Positions 7,749 through 14,433 of a DNA stretch of 39,079 nucleotides are shown piece by piece. Position numbers and translations under genes: made by a program. The stretch spans positions 1-39,079 of the forward strand of contig JAFTKC010000004.1 of NCBI GenBank assembly GCA_017456055.1, read 5' to 3'. The DNA is from Clostridia bacterium (GTDB lineage: Bacteria > Bacillota > Clostridia > Christensenellales > Borkfalkiaceae). The notes beneath the pieces are model-generated. The model ran no database searches. It was not told the origin of the DNA and saw only the letters and a program-made list of their open reading frames with translations. Position 1 is the stretch's first letter; the number at the start of each line of letters is the position of its first letter.

Positions 7749-7955
7749 ATGAAAAATGTGTTTTCCGAAAATTTGAGAAGATTAAGGATAGAAAAAAAAC
7801 TAAAACAGGAAGAACTTGCAAAAAGCCTTTGCACTACGCAAAGAAAAGTATCTTACTGGGAGAGTGGCAAGATCGAGCCTGATATAAATTCTTTATGGGC
7901 AATTGCCGATTTTTTTGAAATAAGCATTGACGAACTTGTAGGAAGAGAAAGTTAA
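7749..7955 (+). CDS. XRE-family transcriptional regulator
   Basis: A 68-residue protein that is almost entirely a Cro/C1-type helix-turn-helix: NLRRLRIEKKLKQEELAKSL, TTQRKVSYWESGKIEPD, INSLWAIADFFEISIDELVG. Such proteins bind palindromic DNA as dimers. Two matching palindromes lie just upstream (7693-7709, 7722-7738), between it and the divergent zinc-ribbon gene, so it probably represses both. TGTCTA/TAGACA half-sites also occur before the EndoU gene, so that operon may share its control. No ribosome binding site is present and the -10 box ends 6 nt before the ATG, predicting a leaderless mRNA. Confidence 0.88.
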   Translation: MKNVFSENLRRLRIEKKLKQEELAKSLCTTQRKVSYWESGKIEPDINSLWAIADFFEISIDELVGRES

Positions 7956-8010
7956 AATAAAAATCGTGAGAAATGCGCTCTTCTCTTAGGGATTTAAATA
8001 TTAAACAAGC

Positions 8011-8048
8011 AAAACGCTACATTTACTAAATGTAATACGGCGTTTTTG
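8011..8048 (+). terminator. terminator after XRE gene
   Basis: AAAACGC (8011-8017) and TACATTT (8018-8024) pair with AAATGTA (8028-8034) and GCGTTTT (8040-8046), with a 5-nt bulge on the right side, followed by T-rich sequence. Confidence 0.65.
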
Positions 8049-8103
8049 TGTTTTTAAGAAAACATGATTTATACAAAATTCACCGTCACTTTTAAAAATA
8101 TTT

Positions 8104-8197
8104 TGTCTATTATATACAATCTGTCTACCTGAAATTCAAGAAAATTCAGTAAATATATATTATATTGTCTACCCTATAGCATCAAACAGGGTAGACA
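8104..8197. promoter_or_regulatory. operator-like sites upstream of the EndoU promoter
   Basis: TGTCTA occurs at 8104-8109, 8122-8127 and 8166-8171. The last belongs to a perfect 10-bp inverted repeat, TGTCTACCCT (8166-8175) and AGGGTAGACA (8188-8197), 12 nt apart, ending 8 nt before the -35 box. The hexamers match the half-site of the XRE operators at 7693-7738, which suggests regulation by the same protein. Confidence 0.55.
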
Positions 8198-8205
8198 CGA
8201 TTTTA

Positions 8206-8234
8206 TTGAAAAAGGGTTTGCTTAGCGATATAAT
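8206..8234 (+). promoter_or_regulatory. promoter of the EndoU toxin operon
   Basis: TTGAAA (8206-8211), exactly 17 nt, TATAAT (8229-8234). It is followed by a 60-nt leader with a very strong AAGGAGGTGAT ribosome binding site at 8280-8290. Confidence 0.8.
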
Positions 8235-8294
8235 ATATTTGCAAGGATAAGCACGCTTGTTAACCTTGACTAATTAAAAAGGAGGTGATATAAT

Positions 8295-8744
8295 ATGAAA
8301 CATAGAAGAGAAAGAATTAGCAATACCGCTATTGATCATTCTTCTCGTGGAACTTTTACGACTGGTGATAAAAATCATAACCCAAGGCTATTAAGCGGTG
8401 GACATGGTGAAGAAAATTTACAAGCCCTAAAAAGATATGGTCGAGATTATAATATTGTTGCTAAGTATCCTAATGGTGTAAGATTAGGAAATATTCCATC
8501 TCATAAAGAAAGACAAAAAAGAAGTGGTGTTTGGCAAGTGTGGTTTCCAAAGTCTTGGACAAGAAAGACTATCAGGAAAGCGGGAGAAAAAACTATTAAT
8601 TCAATTCCTTATAAATTGCCAGATGGTTATCATATGTATGGTACATATAAAAAAGTTAAAGTGGGTGTTATAAGAACATACGGTAGAGTTGCTACAATTT
8701 ATCCTTATCATAAACAAAGTGGAGCGAAAAAATATGAAAGATAA
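8295..8744 (+). CDS. orphan EndoU-type ribonuclease toxin
   Basis: A 149-residue protein that looks like a bare bacterial EndoU domain, known as a C-terminal RNA-cleaving toxin in contact-dependent and polymorphic toxins. Supporting residues are GGH37 with N41 (SGGHGEEN), a second His70 (IPSH), Lys86 in FPKSW and a late TIYP block (134-137), matching the His-His-Lys-Thr/Tyr pattern of the fold. There is no signal peptide, membrane segment, repeat or trafficking domain, so it is not a full-length delivered toxin unless exported another way. The start has a near-perfect ribosome binding site. The stop overlaps the next gene by 11 nt, the usual layout for a toxin and its immunity protein. The family call is from motif reading and recollection. 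Confidence 0.72.
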   Translation: MKHRRERISNTAIDHSSRGTFTTGDKNHNPRLLSGGHGEENLQALKRYGRDYNIVAKYPNGVRLGNIPSHKERQKRSGVWQVWFPKSWTRKTIRKAGEKTINSIPYKLPDGYHMYGTYKKVKVGVIRTYGRVATIYPYHKQSGAKKYER

Positions 8745-9048
8745 AGTAAAAAAATTGGTTGAAGAAGTTGATTTATTAGACCCACAAAACGATGTGTTGT
8801 GGGAAATTAATTGGCGCAAAAGATTAGAATTACTGACTGTAGATTTAAGTCAAACCATAGAATACTTAGATGAATGTACTGAAAAAGAGTTATCCTACGC
8901 AACAGAATTATTAGAAGAACTCATGCAACATTTTAAATCCATAGAACTTATTGAGTGTGTAGAAAGAAATATTAAAAGATGTAAAGATGAAGAAACCATT
9001 AAATATTTAATATTTGAACTTGAAGGCATGAAAAAAATGCAAGTGTAG
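8734..9048 (+). CDS. putative immunity protein of the EndoU toxin
   Basis: A 104-residue, acidic, probably all-helical protein (LVEEVDLLDPQNDVLWEINW, ELSYATELLEELMQHF, EETIKYLIFELEGM). It matches no family I recognise. The start at 8734 is chosen for the GGAG site at 8721-8724 inside the toxin gene; an earlier in-frame ATG (8689) would add toxin-frame-overlapping residues with no ribosome site. The 11-nt overlap with the EndoU gene, the shared promoter and the acidic charge opposite a basic toxin suggest an immunity or antitoxin role. This is inference from context. Confidence 0.6.
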   Translation: MKDKVKKLVEEVDLLDPQNDVLWEINWRKRLELLTVDLSQTIEYLDECTEKELSYATELLEELMQHFKSIELIECVERNIKRCKDEETIKYLIFELEGMKKMQV

Positions 9049-9049
9049 C

Positions 9050-9084
9050 ACACTATACTTAACTTTGTTAAGTTGTGTGTTTTT
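9050..9084 (+). terminator. terminator of the EndoU operon
   Basis: CACAC and ACTTAAC (9057-9063), loop TTT, GTTAAGT (9067-9073) and TGTGT, followed by a T run. Confidence 0.75.
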
Positions 9085-9188
9085 ACAAAGTAAAAAGTAA
9101 AGAGTAGCAAAAATTTTGCCACTCTTTTATAATGGCTTAAAAAATTCCTATGGGAAGAGCAATAATCGTGATTTTTTTATTTTATCTA

Positions 9189-9216
9189 TTGTATTTATTT
9201 TAAAATAGAGTATAAT
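9189..9216 (+). promoter_or_regulatory. thioredoxin gene promoter
   Basis: TTGTAT (9189-9194), 16 nt, TATAAT (9211-9216), followed by an AAAGGAGAG ribosome site. Confidence 0.6.
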
Positions 9217-9243
9217 AAGAATAGAAATTAAAGGAGAGATATT

Positions 9244-9549
9244 ATGTTAGAATTAACGACTAAAAATTTTAAAGAAGAAGTTTTGGACTCTAATAAGCCC
9301 GTTTTAGTAGATTTTTGGGCTACTTGGTGTGGGCCTTGCAAGATGATTGCGCCGGAATTAGAAAAGTTTGCCACCTTAAACGCTGATAAGATAAAAGTTG
9401 GCAAGGTTAATATAGACGACGATACCCCTATTGCTCTAGAATACGGCGTAGAAGTTATTCCTACACTTATGCTTTTTAAGGACGGCAAGGTGGAAAAAAA
9501 GAGCGTTGGCTATATCACCGAAAAGGAAATGGAAGAAAAATTCTTATAA
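9244..9549 (+). CDS. trxA: thioredoxin
   Basis: A 101-residue thioredoxin, the usual length, with the canonical active site WCGPC (28-32) in VDFWATWCGPCKM and the cis-proline VIPTLMLFKDGK block. It reduces cytoplasmic disulfides with thioredoxin reductase, which is not in the window. It has its own promoter, a strong ribosome site and its own terminator. It lies between the EndoU island and the second zinc-ribbon module, and nothing links it functionally to either. The exact paralogue (trxA or another) cannot be decided here. Confidence 0.93.
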   Translation: MLELTTKNFKEEVLDSNKPVLVDFWATWCGPCKMIAPELEKFATLNADKIKVGKVNIDDDTPIALEYGVEVIPTLMLFKDGKVEKKSVGYITEKEMEEKFL

Positions 9550-9566
9550 AATTATATTTAAAACTA

Positions 9567-9617
9567 AAAAAAAGCCCACTATATTTCGCCATTTGCGGAG
9601 TAAAGTGGGTTTTTATT
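9567..9617 (+). terminator. terminator after thioredoxin gene
   Basis: CCCACT (9575-9580) pairs with AGTGGG (9604-9609), with a smaller CGC/GCG hairpin inside, then T5. Confidence 0.75.
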
Positions 9618-9662
9618 CTTTATTAAGTTTTTTAAAGAATATTATTAAAGTTAATAGATTTT

Positions 9663-10667
9663 TTATTCTCTATCTAGGTCTTTAAATAGGTTTTCTATTA
9701 TTTTATCTGAGTTTTTTACATAAACGTCATATACGTCGTAAAGTTCTGGCACGTTCTTTTTTGCCCAGGTATCTCGCTTGTTCTCTAGGGTTTTATTTAT
9801 TGATTTATTATGAATTTTTTGAATAATCATTAATACTACGCCACCTATTAACATCCACCAGTGACTTATCATAGAAAATTCAAAGTATTCTTTACCATAG
9901 ACAACTAGCGTTTCCATGTATTTTTCAACGTTTAGAACCATAAAAATTACCATTAAGCAAATTCCAACGACGAGAATTACAGAATTAACTAGTTTTGAAT
10001 TATAGGTTTTCTTTCTTTCTATAATATCGTTTGTGTGTATATCCGAGAAAATAGTTTCTTCAATTCCTACCGAGCAGGATAATACTTCGTCTGCTTCCAT
10101 TGCAGGAAAGTCAGCGTTTAAGGTTTTTTCTATTAATTCTTTCGGTTTTAATTTTTTGCGAATTAGATATTTGCCGTATAGTGTATGTTCAATGCATAAA
10201 TGATAACTACCAAAGAGTATGCCTACTGCCAATATTATTCCAAAGAAGATTATACATGTTTTAATACTTGAAAGTTTGTCTTCATAAGTAGTAAGGAAAG
10301 AAAAATCTCCACTTCCAATACTATCTGCCCAAGAGATAAGATTAACAATCCCAACCACTAATATTACTAATGCAACAACGATTGCGATAATCTTTATTAT
10401 AGGCGCGAAAAGAATGAGTTTAGATGTGCTCTCTTTTTCTTTCCAGTCTTCAAAGGCTTTTGGCGCATCATCTATTTTTTTATCAATGATTTGAGTATTA
10501 ATTTTAGATTTTTCAAGTTCATAACCACAGTTAGAACAAACTCTAGAATCTCCTGTCAAAACGTTTCCACACTCTTTACAAATAAACAATTCACAACCAC
10601 AATGTACGCATTGTTTTGCTTTATCAGAAATTTTCTCTCCACATTCTGGGCAACTTAATATAGCCAT
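9663..10667 (-). CDS. zinc-ribbon membrane protein
   Basis: An unrecognised 334-residue protein. The N terminus carries two zinc-ribbon units with CxxC pairs at 6/9, 20/23, 30/33 and 44/47. A charged linker follows, then four likely membrane helices (about 84-112, 134-156, 225-248 and 265-283) and a charged C-terminal region rich in Lys and Asp. It is the last gene of a three-gene minus-strand operon, 11 nt after the previous one, with a GGAGG site. Zinc-ribbon membrane proteins of this general kind are common in Firmicutes, mostly without known function. Co-regulation with an XRE repressor is likely (see 11497-11517). Confidence 0.72.
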   Translation of the reverse strand: MAILSCPECGEKISDKAKQCVHCGCELFICKECGNVLTGDSRVCSNCGYELEKSKINTQIIDKKIDDAPKAFEDWKEKESTSKLILFAPIIKIIAIVVALVILVVGIVNLISWADSIGSGDFSFLTTYEDKLSSIKTCIIFFGIILAVGILFGSYHLCIEHTLYGKYLIRKKLKPKELIEKTLNADFPAMEADEVLSCSVGIEETIFSDIHTNDIIERKKTYNSKLVNSVILVVGICLMVIFMVLNVEKYMETLVVYGKEYFEFSMISHWWMLIGGVVLMIIQKIHNKSINKTLENKRDTWAKKNVPELYDVYDVYVKNSDKIIENLFKDLDRE

Positions 10668-10678
10668 TTTTTCCTCCG

Positions 10679-11290
10679 TTATAAATCCATAGTTTTTAAA
10701 TCTATTTGTGCTAGTAATTTTTTCTCTGTATCGTCTAAGAAAGAGTAGTTATAATCAATGTCTTTTTCTTCTCTCAACCAATTCTTAAATTTCTTTATAT
10801 ATATCAAACGTTTTATACTTCTATCGTGAACTATATCAAAGATTAAGGATATAACAAAAATAGCCCCACAAAAGATCATAATGCCCTTAAATAAGGTGAC
10901 GGCTAAATTATACATTTCAACGTTGACTATTTCCATAGCGTTTATACCTGTTAAAAGTCTAACAATCAAGGAGGCGAAAAGGCACGCAAAAAATCCTACG
11001 TTAGCAATAGCTTCAAATTTTTTAAATTCAATAATTCTTCTTTTGTATTTAAAAGCCTTCGCGTCTGACTTTAAAAATTCAGTTTCTAATTTGTCTTGCA
11101 TTCCATAATCAAGAGAAAAGAATTTTCCAGACATACTCTTTGGACTTTTCCTTTCCTTTTTTACCTCTTGCATTTTTACTTCTTCTTTGACAATATTTTC
11201 TTCTTTTTTTATTTCTGCACCACAATGAATGCATTTTTTTACCGTGTCGCTTACATTCTTACCACACGCTTTACAAACTATTAAAGCCAT
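10679..11290 (-). CDS. zinc-ribbon membrane protein, second of operon
   Basis: An unrecognised 203-residue protein with one N-terminal zinc ribbon (CxxC at 6/9 and 20/23). A highly charged Lys/Glu linker to about residue 50 is followed by two membrane helices (about 96-116 and 131-153) and a charged C-terminal region. The ATG follows the stop of the upstream small gene with no gap (TAA then ATG), and GGGGGAAG serves as the ribosome site, so translation is coupled. Its N-terminal ribbon resembles that of the next gene (VKKCIHCG compared with AKQCVHCG), so the two may be paralogues that share a partner. Confidence 0.7.
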   Translation of the reverse strand: MALIVCKACGKNVSDTVKKCIHCGAEIKKEENIVKEEVKMQEVKKERKSPKSMSGKFFSLDYGMQDKLETEFLKSDAKAFKYKRRIIEFKKFEAIANVGFFACLFASLIVRLLTGINAMEIVNVEMYNLAVTLFKGIMIFCGAIFVISLIFDIVHDRSIKRLIYIKKFKNWLREEKDIDYNYSFLDDTEKKLLAQIDLKTMDL

Positions 11291-11476
11291 TTATACTTCC
11301 CCCACGTTTAAGGTTATTGATTGCTCAATAACTAGATAGCCCTCTTCCTTTTCTTCACTTTTAAGATCCATAAAAGAAAGAGCGAAACAAACATAAACCA
11401 TTAAAACACCCACTAGTATTAGAATTCTCGTAATTACTAATAATGGGCTTACACCTACCTTTATATCTCTTTTCAT
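11291..11476 (-). CDS. small single-pass membrane protein
   Basis: A 61-residue protein with one hydrophobic helix (about 10-34) and a short acidic segment (SEEKEEG) before a C-terminal strand-like stretch. It is the first gene of the three-gene operon, with a GTAGGAG ribosome site. It has no recognisable family. Its independent start signal and tight coupling to the next gene support it as real. Confidence 0.6.
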   Translation of the reverse strand: MKRDIKVGVSPLLVITRILILVGVLMVYVCFALSFMDLKSEEKEEGYLVIEQSITLNVGEV

Positions 11477-11496
11477 AATTTCTCCTACATATTATT

Positions 11497-11517
11497 TTGA
11501 CATTTAGTGAATGTCAA
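11497..11517. promoter_or_regulatory. palindromic operator of the second zinc-ribbon/XRE module
   Basis: Perfect 8-bp half-sites TTGACATT (11497-11504) and AATGTCAA (11510-11517), 5 nt apart, cover the predicted start of transcription of the minus-strand operon. They lie between that operon and the divergent XRE gene, whose product is the likely ligand. Confidence 0.75.
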
Positions 11518-11524
11518 CATTTGA

Positions 11525-11553
11525 ATTGTATCATAATATAATTAGTTTGTCAA
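11525..11553 (-). promoter_or_regulatory. promoter of the three-gene zinc-ribbon operon
   Basis: On the minus strand TTGACA (11548-11553), 17 nt, TACAAT (11525-11530). The operator at 11497-11517 follows immediately. Confidence 0.8.
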
Positions 11554-11581
11554 GCACTAGATAAAAAATAAGGATTAATAT

Positions 11582-11830
11582 ATGTTTAAGAATAAAGCAA
11601 GTCGAGGAAGAAACAATTTATCGGGGCAAAAAATTGCTCAACTTAGAAAAAGTAAGCAGCCTAAGGTATCCCAGCGCGCATTAGCCGATATGTGTCAACT
11701 TTATGGGCTAGACATAGATAAAAATGCTATTCAAAGAATTGAAAGCGGACAACGCTTTGTGACAGATATTGAACTTTGTTGTTTTTGTAAAATATTTAAC
11801 GTAGACGCCAATGAATTATTTTCTGATTAG
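11582..11830 (+). CDS. XRE-family transcriptional regulator
   Basis: An 82-residue helix-turn-helix protein: IAQLRKSKQPKVSQRALADMC, a LDIDKNAIQRIESGQRFVT recognition region and DIELCCFCKIFNVDANELF. It is divergent from the three-gene zinc-ribbon operon and separated from it by a perfect palindrome, which it probably binds. A possible TATAAT lies at 11537-11542 and an AAGGA site precedes the ATG. The arrangement repeats the module at 7120-7955, with a different operator sequence, so the two regulators should be specific for their own targets. Confidence 0.85.
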   Translation: MFKNKASRGRNNLSGQKIAQLRKSKQPKVSQRALADMCQLYGLDIDKNAIQRIESGQRFVTDIELCCFCKIFNVDANELFSD

Positions 11831-11892
11831 AAAGAATATTCAAGAATAGTAGTTATTGATAATTTTACCTTCATTAATATATTTAAAACTAA

Positions 11893-11918
11893 AAAAGGTC
11901 GCTTATTTGCGACCTTTT
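11893..11918. terminator. terminator at the 3' end of recF
   Basis: AAAAGGTCGC, loop TTATTT, GCGACCTTTT. The right arm lies within the last recF codons. Flanking A and T runs let it serve both strands. Confidence 0.75.
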
Positions 11919-13000
11919 ATTTTGCCTTGTTCTATTGTTATTTTGTTAAAATCTACGCCCTTAAAGACTGCCCTTTCAAATACTGCCGTTGTAAATATCG
12001 TTTGCATTTTATCGACAGCCGTAATTAGACGCTTTTGTCTGCCCTTATCTAGTTCACTCAAAACGTCGTCTAAAATTAGAATTGGATATTCTCTAAACTT
12101 ATTATAAAATAGTTCGGTTTCGGCTAGTTTTAAGGCTAACGCCACCGTTCTTTGTTGACCTTGCGAACCGTACACCCTTACGTCTTGATTATTTAGGCTA
12201 AACTTTATATCGTCCCTATGTGGTCCTATCGAAGTAAAACCTAGCCTTATATCCTTTTCAAACGCCGTTTTTAAGTCCTCTTTTATTGCGTAGGCTATCT
12301 CCTCTTCACTTCCCACGTAGCCGTCTTGACTTTTCATTTTTAACGTTTCTCTTCCACCCGTTAAATACGCTTGCTTTTCTTCTACTATTGGGGAAAGTTC
12401 ACTTAAAAAGTCGTTTCTTTGCTTTATGATTTTGCCTGCTTCTCTAGATAGTTGTATATCCCAAATCGGCAGAGTTTCCCTAATAATATCAACGTCTGGC
12501 GTCTTTAATAAATTATTTCTTTGCGATAAAATTTTATTATATCTTGATAGCGAGTAAAAATAACTTTTAGACATTTGCGAAAGAGATACGTTCATAAATC
12601 TTCTTCTATCTTCTGGACTTTCTTGAACGAGTTTTAATTCCATTGGGTTAAAGAAAACGCTGTGAATATTGCCTAAAAACTCGCCTATCTTTAGAACTTC
12701 TATATCGTTTACGAATACGCGTTTTTTATCCGTTTTATCAAAAATAATACGTGTTTTTATATCTCCGTAGTTAGATTTTGCTACTGCCGAGATATCTGCT
12801 AGAGAACAGTTAAAGTTTACCACTTGCTTATCTTTGTTTGCACGTGGCGAGTAGCCCGTGCATAAAAAGAATATGGCTTCAACCGCGTTGGTTTTACCTT
12901 GCGCGTTTTGACCGACTAAGATATTTATTCCGTTTTGGAAGGTAAATTCTTCCGTTTCGTAGTTGCGGAAATTTTTTAAGGATAAACTTTCTATAAACAT
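11903..13000 (-). CDS. recF: DNA replication and repair protein RecF
   Basis: RecF, an SMC-like ATPase that loads RecA at gaps with RecO and RecR. The protein has 365 residues and shows LKNFRNYETEEFTF at the N terminus, Walker A in GQNAQGKTNAVEAI, the signature YGSQGQQRTVALALKLAE, and Walker B in PILILDDVLSELD. RecF usually follows dnaN; here it points away from dnaA with a 101-nt gap. No ribosome site precedes the ATG. A TAAAAT box (13010-13015) ends 9 nt upstream, so a leader of only a few bases is possible. Confidence 0.95.
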   Translation of the reverse strand: MFIESLSLKNFRNYETEEFTFQNGINILVGQNAQGKTNAVEAIFFLCTGYSPRANKDKQVVNFNCSLADISAVAKSNYGDIKTRIIFDKTDKKRVFVNDIEVLKIGEFLGNIHSVFFNPMELKLVQESPEDRRRFMNVSLSQMSKSYFYSLSRYNKILSQRNNLLKTPDVDIIRETLPIWDIQLSREAGKIIKQRNDFLSELSPIVEEKQAYLTGGRETLKMKSQDGYVGSEEEIAYAIKEDLKTAFEKDIRLGFTSIGPHRDDIKFSLNNQDVRVYGSQGQQRTVALALKLAETELFYNKFREYPILILDDVLSELDKGRQKRLITAVDKMQTIFTTAVFERAVFKGVDFNKITIEQGKIKGRK

Positions 13001-13034
13001 ATTAAAAAAATTTTACAAAAATGGTCATATAACT

Positions 13035-13063
13035 TTGATTTTCTTTTAAAAATATTATATAAT
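13035..13063 (+). promoter_or_regulatory. dnaA promoter
   Basis: TTGATT (13035-13040), 17 nt, TATAAT (13058-13063). No DnaA-box-like sequence is seen in the recF-dnaA gap, so the usual DnaA autoregulation at this promoter is not visible. Confidence 0.7.
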
Positions 13064-13101
13064 GTTTTTTACTGAAAAGCAACAAAAAAGGAAAAGTACA
13101 A

Positions 13102-14433
13102 ATGGAAAGTTATCAAATTATTTGGAATTGCGCTATTCCCGAACTCGAAAAAACGGTTAGTTCAATTTCCTTCGATTCCTATATTTCTACCCTAGAGCCG
13201 GTTGATATTATAGGCAATAAAATTATCTTAAGGACGGAAACTAATATCTTCGCTCAAGCAGTTAACGGCAAAATGGGCGATAAAATTAAAGACGCTTTAA
13301 GAAAAACCAATGGGGAAATTATTGATTTTGACATAGTTGTTGCTTCCAGTAGAGACGAATACCTAAGACAAAGAGAAATCGAGCCCGTTGAAAAGTTTGA
13401 AAACTTCGGCTCGCCCGTTAATCCTAAGTTCACCTTTGATTCTTTCGTGGTGGGCTCTTGCAACGAGTTCTTATTCGCTGCTGCTAAGGCCGTTGCCGAA
13501 AACCCAAGTGGTAGTTATAACCCACTTTTCGTTTACGGTGGCACGGGACTTGGTAAAACCCACGTGTTAATGGCTATTGCTAACTACATTAAGAAAAATA
13601 AACCCACGCTTAACGCAATGTATATTACTTGCGAGCAATTCACTAATCAACTTATCGAGTGTATTTCTAAGGGTAAGGCTGCCGAATTTAAGAGAAGATT
13701 TAGAAAAGTTGACGTTTTACTCGTTGACGACGTTCAGTTCTTGGCGAAAAAACAAACTACGCAAGAAGAGTTCTTCCACACTTTCAACGAACTCGTTAAC
13801 CAAAATAAGCAAATCGTTTTAACTTCCGATCGTCCACCTAAGGAAATTGAAGTTTTAGAAGAAAGGCTTCGCAATCGCTTTGAGGGGGGCTTGCTTGCCG
13901 ACGTTCAGCCACCTACGCTAGAAACTAGAATCGCTATCTTAAGAAGAAAATCCGAAGAACAAAAAAACCCCGTAGACCTAAAAGTTCTCGCTCGTATCGC
14001 CGAGATGGACGACGGGGATATTCGTTCTTCTATCGGTAAACTAACCAGAGTTATATTCTTTTCTAAACTCCACGAAAGACCTATCACTAAAGAACTCGTT
14101 GACGAGGCGTTAAAAGAATCGGCAGGCGAGAAAAAGGAAGAAATGCAAGCAGAAGATATTATTAACTGCGTTTGCGACTTCTTTAAGGTTAGTAAAAACG
14201 ATATTTTAAGCAAGAAAAAGAACAAGGAATTCGTTGAACCTAGACAAGTTTGTATCTACGTTATTACTGATATGATGAGCAGTCTTCCTCTTCAAAAGGT
14301 TGGCGAAATTATGGGCGGAAAGGACCACTCGACCGTGATTTATTCACGTGATAAAATCGCTGAACTTATGAAAACGGACAAAAGACTTGCAACTCAAATT
14401 AGAGATATTAAAAAAATGCTACTTAAAGAATAA
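13102..14433 (+). CDS. dnaA: chromosomal replication initiator DnaA
   Basis: DnaA opens the origin and loads the helicase. The 443 residues include the N-terminal domain (ILRTETNIFAQAV region), Walker A GGTGLGKT (146-153), Walker B LLVDDV (206-211) and sensor and arginine-finger segments (LTSDRPPKEIEVLEERLRNRFEGG). The C-terminal DNA-binding domain carries the signature GGKDHSTVIYS. The DHSTV contact motif is intact, so standard DnaA boxes are expected as targets. The gene overlaps mnmG by one base (TAATG). It is not next to dnaN, which lies about 11 kb upstream. Confidence 0.97.
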   Translation: MESYQIIWNCAIPELEKTVSSISFDSYISTLEPVDIIGNKIILRTETNIFAQAVNGKMGDKIKDALRKTNGEIIDFDIVVASSRDEYLRQREIEPVEKFENFGSPVNPKFTFDSFVVGSCNEFLFAAAKAVAENPSGSYNPLFVYGGTGLGKTHVLMAIANYIKKNKPTLNAMYITCEQFTNQLIECISKGKAAEFKRRFRKVDVLLVDDVQFLAKKQTTQEEFFHTFNELVNQNKQIVLTSDRPPKEIEVLEERLRNRFEGGLLADVQPPTLETRIAILRRKSEEQKNPVDLKVLARIAEMDDGDIRSSIGKLTRVIFFSKLHERPITKELVDEALKESAGEKKEEMQAEDIINCVCDFFKVSKNDILSKKKNKEFVEPRQVCIYVITDMMSSLPLQKVGEIMGGKDHSTVIYSRDKIAELMKTDKRLATQIRDIKKMLLKE

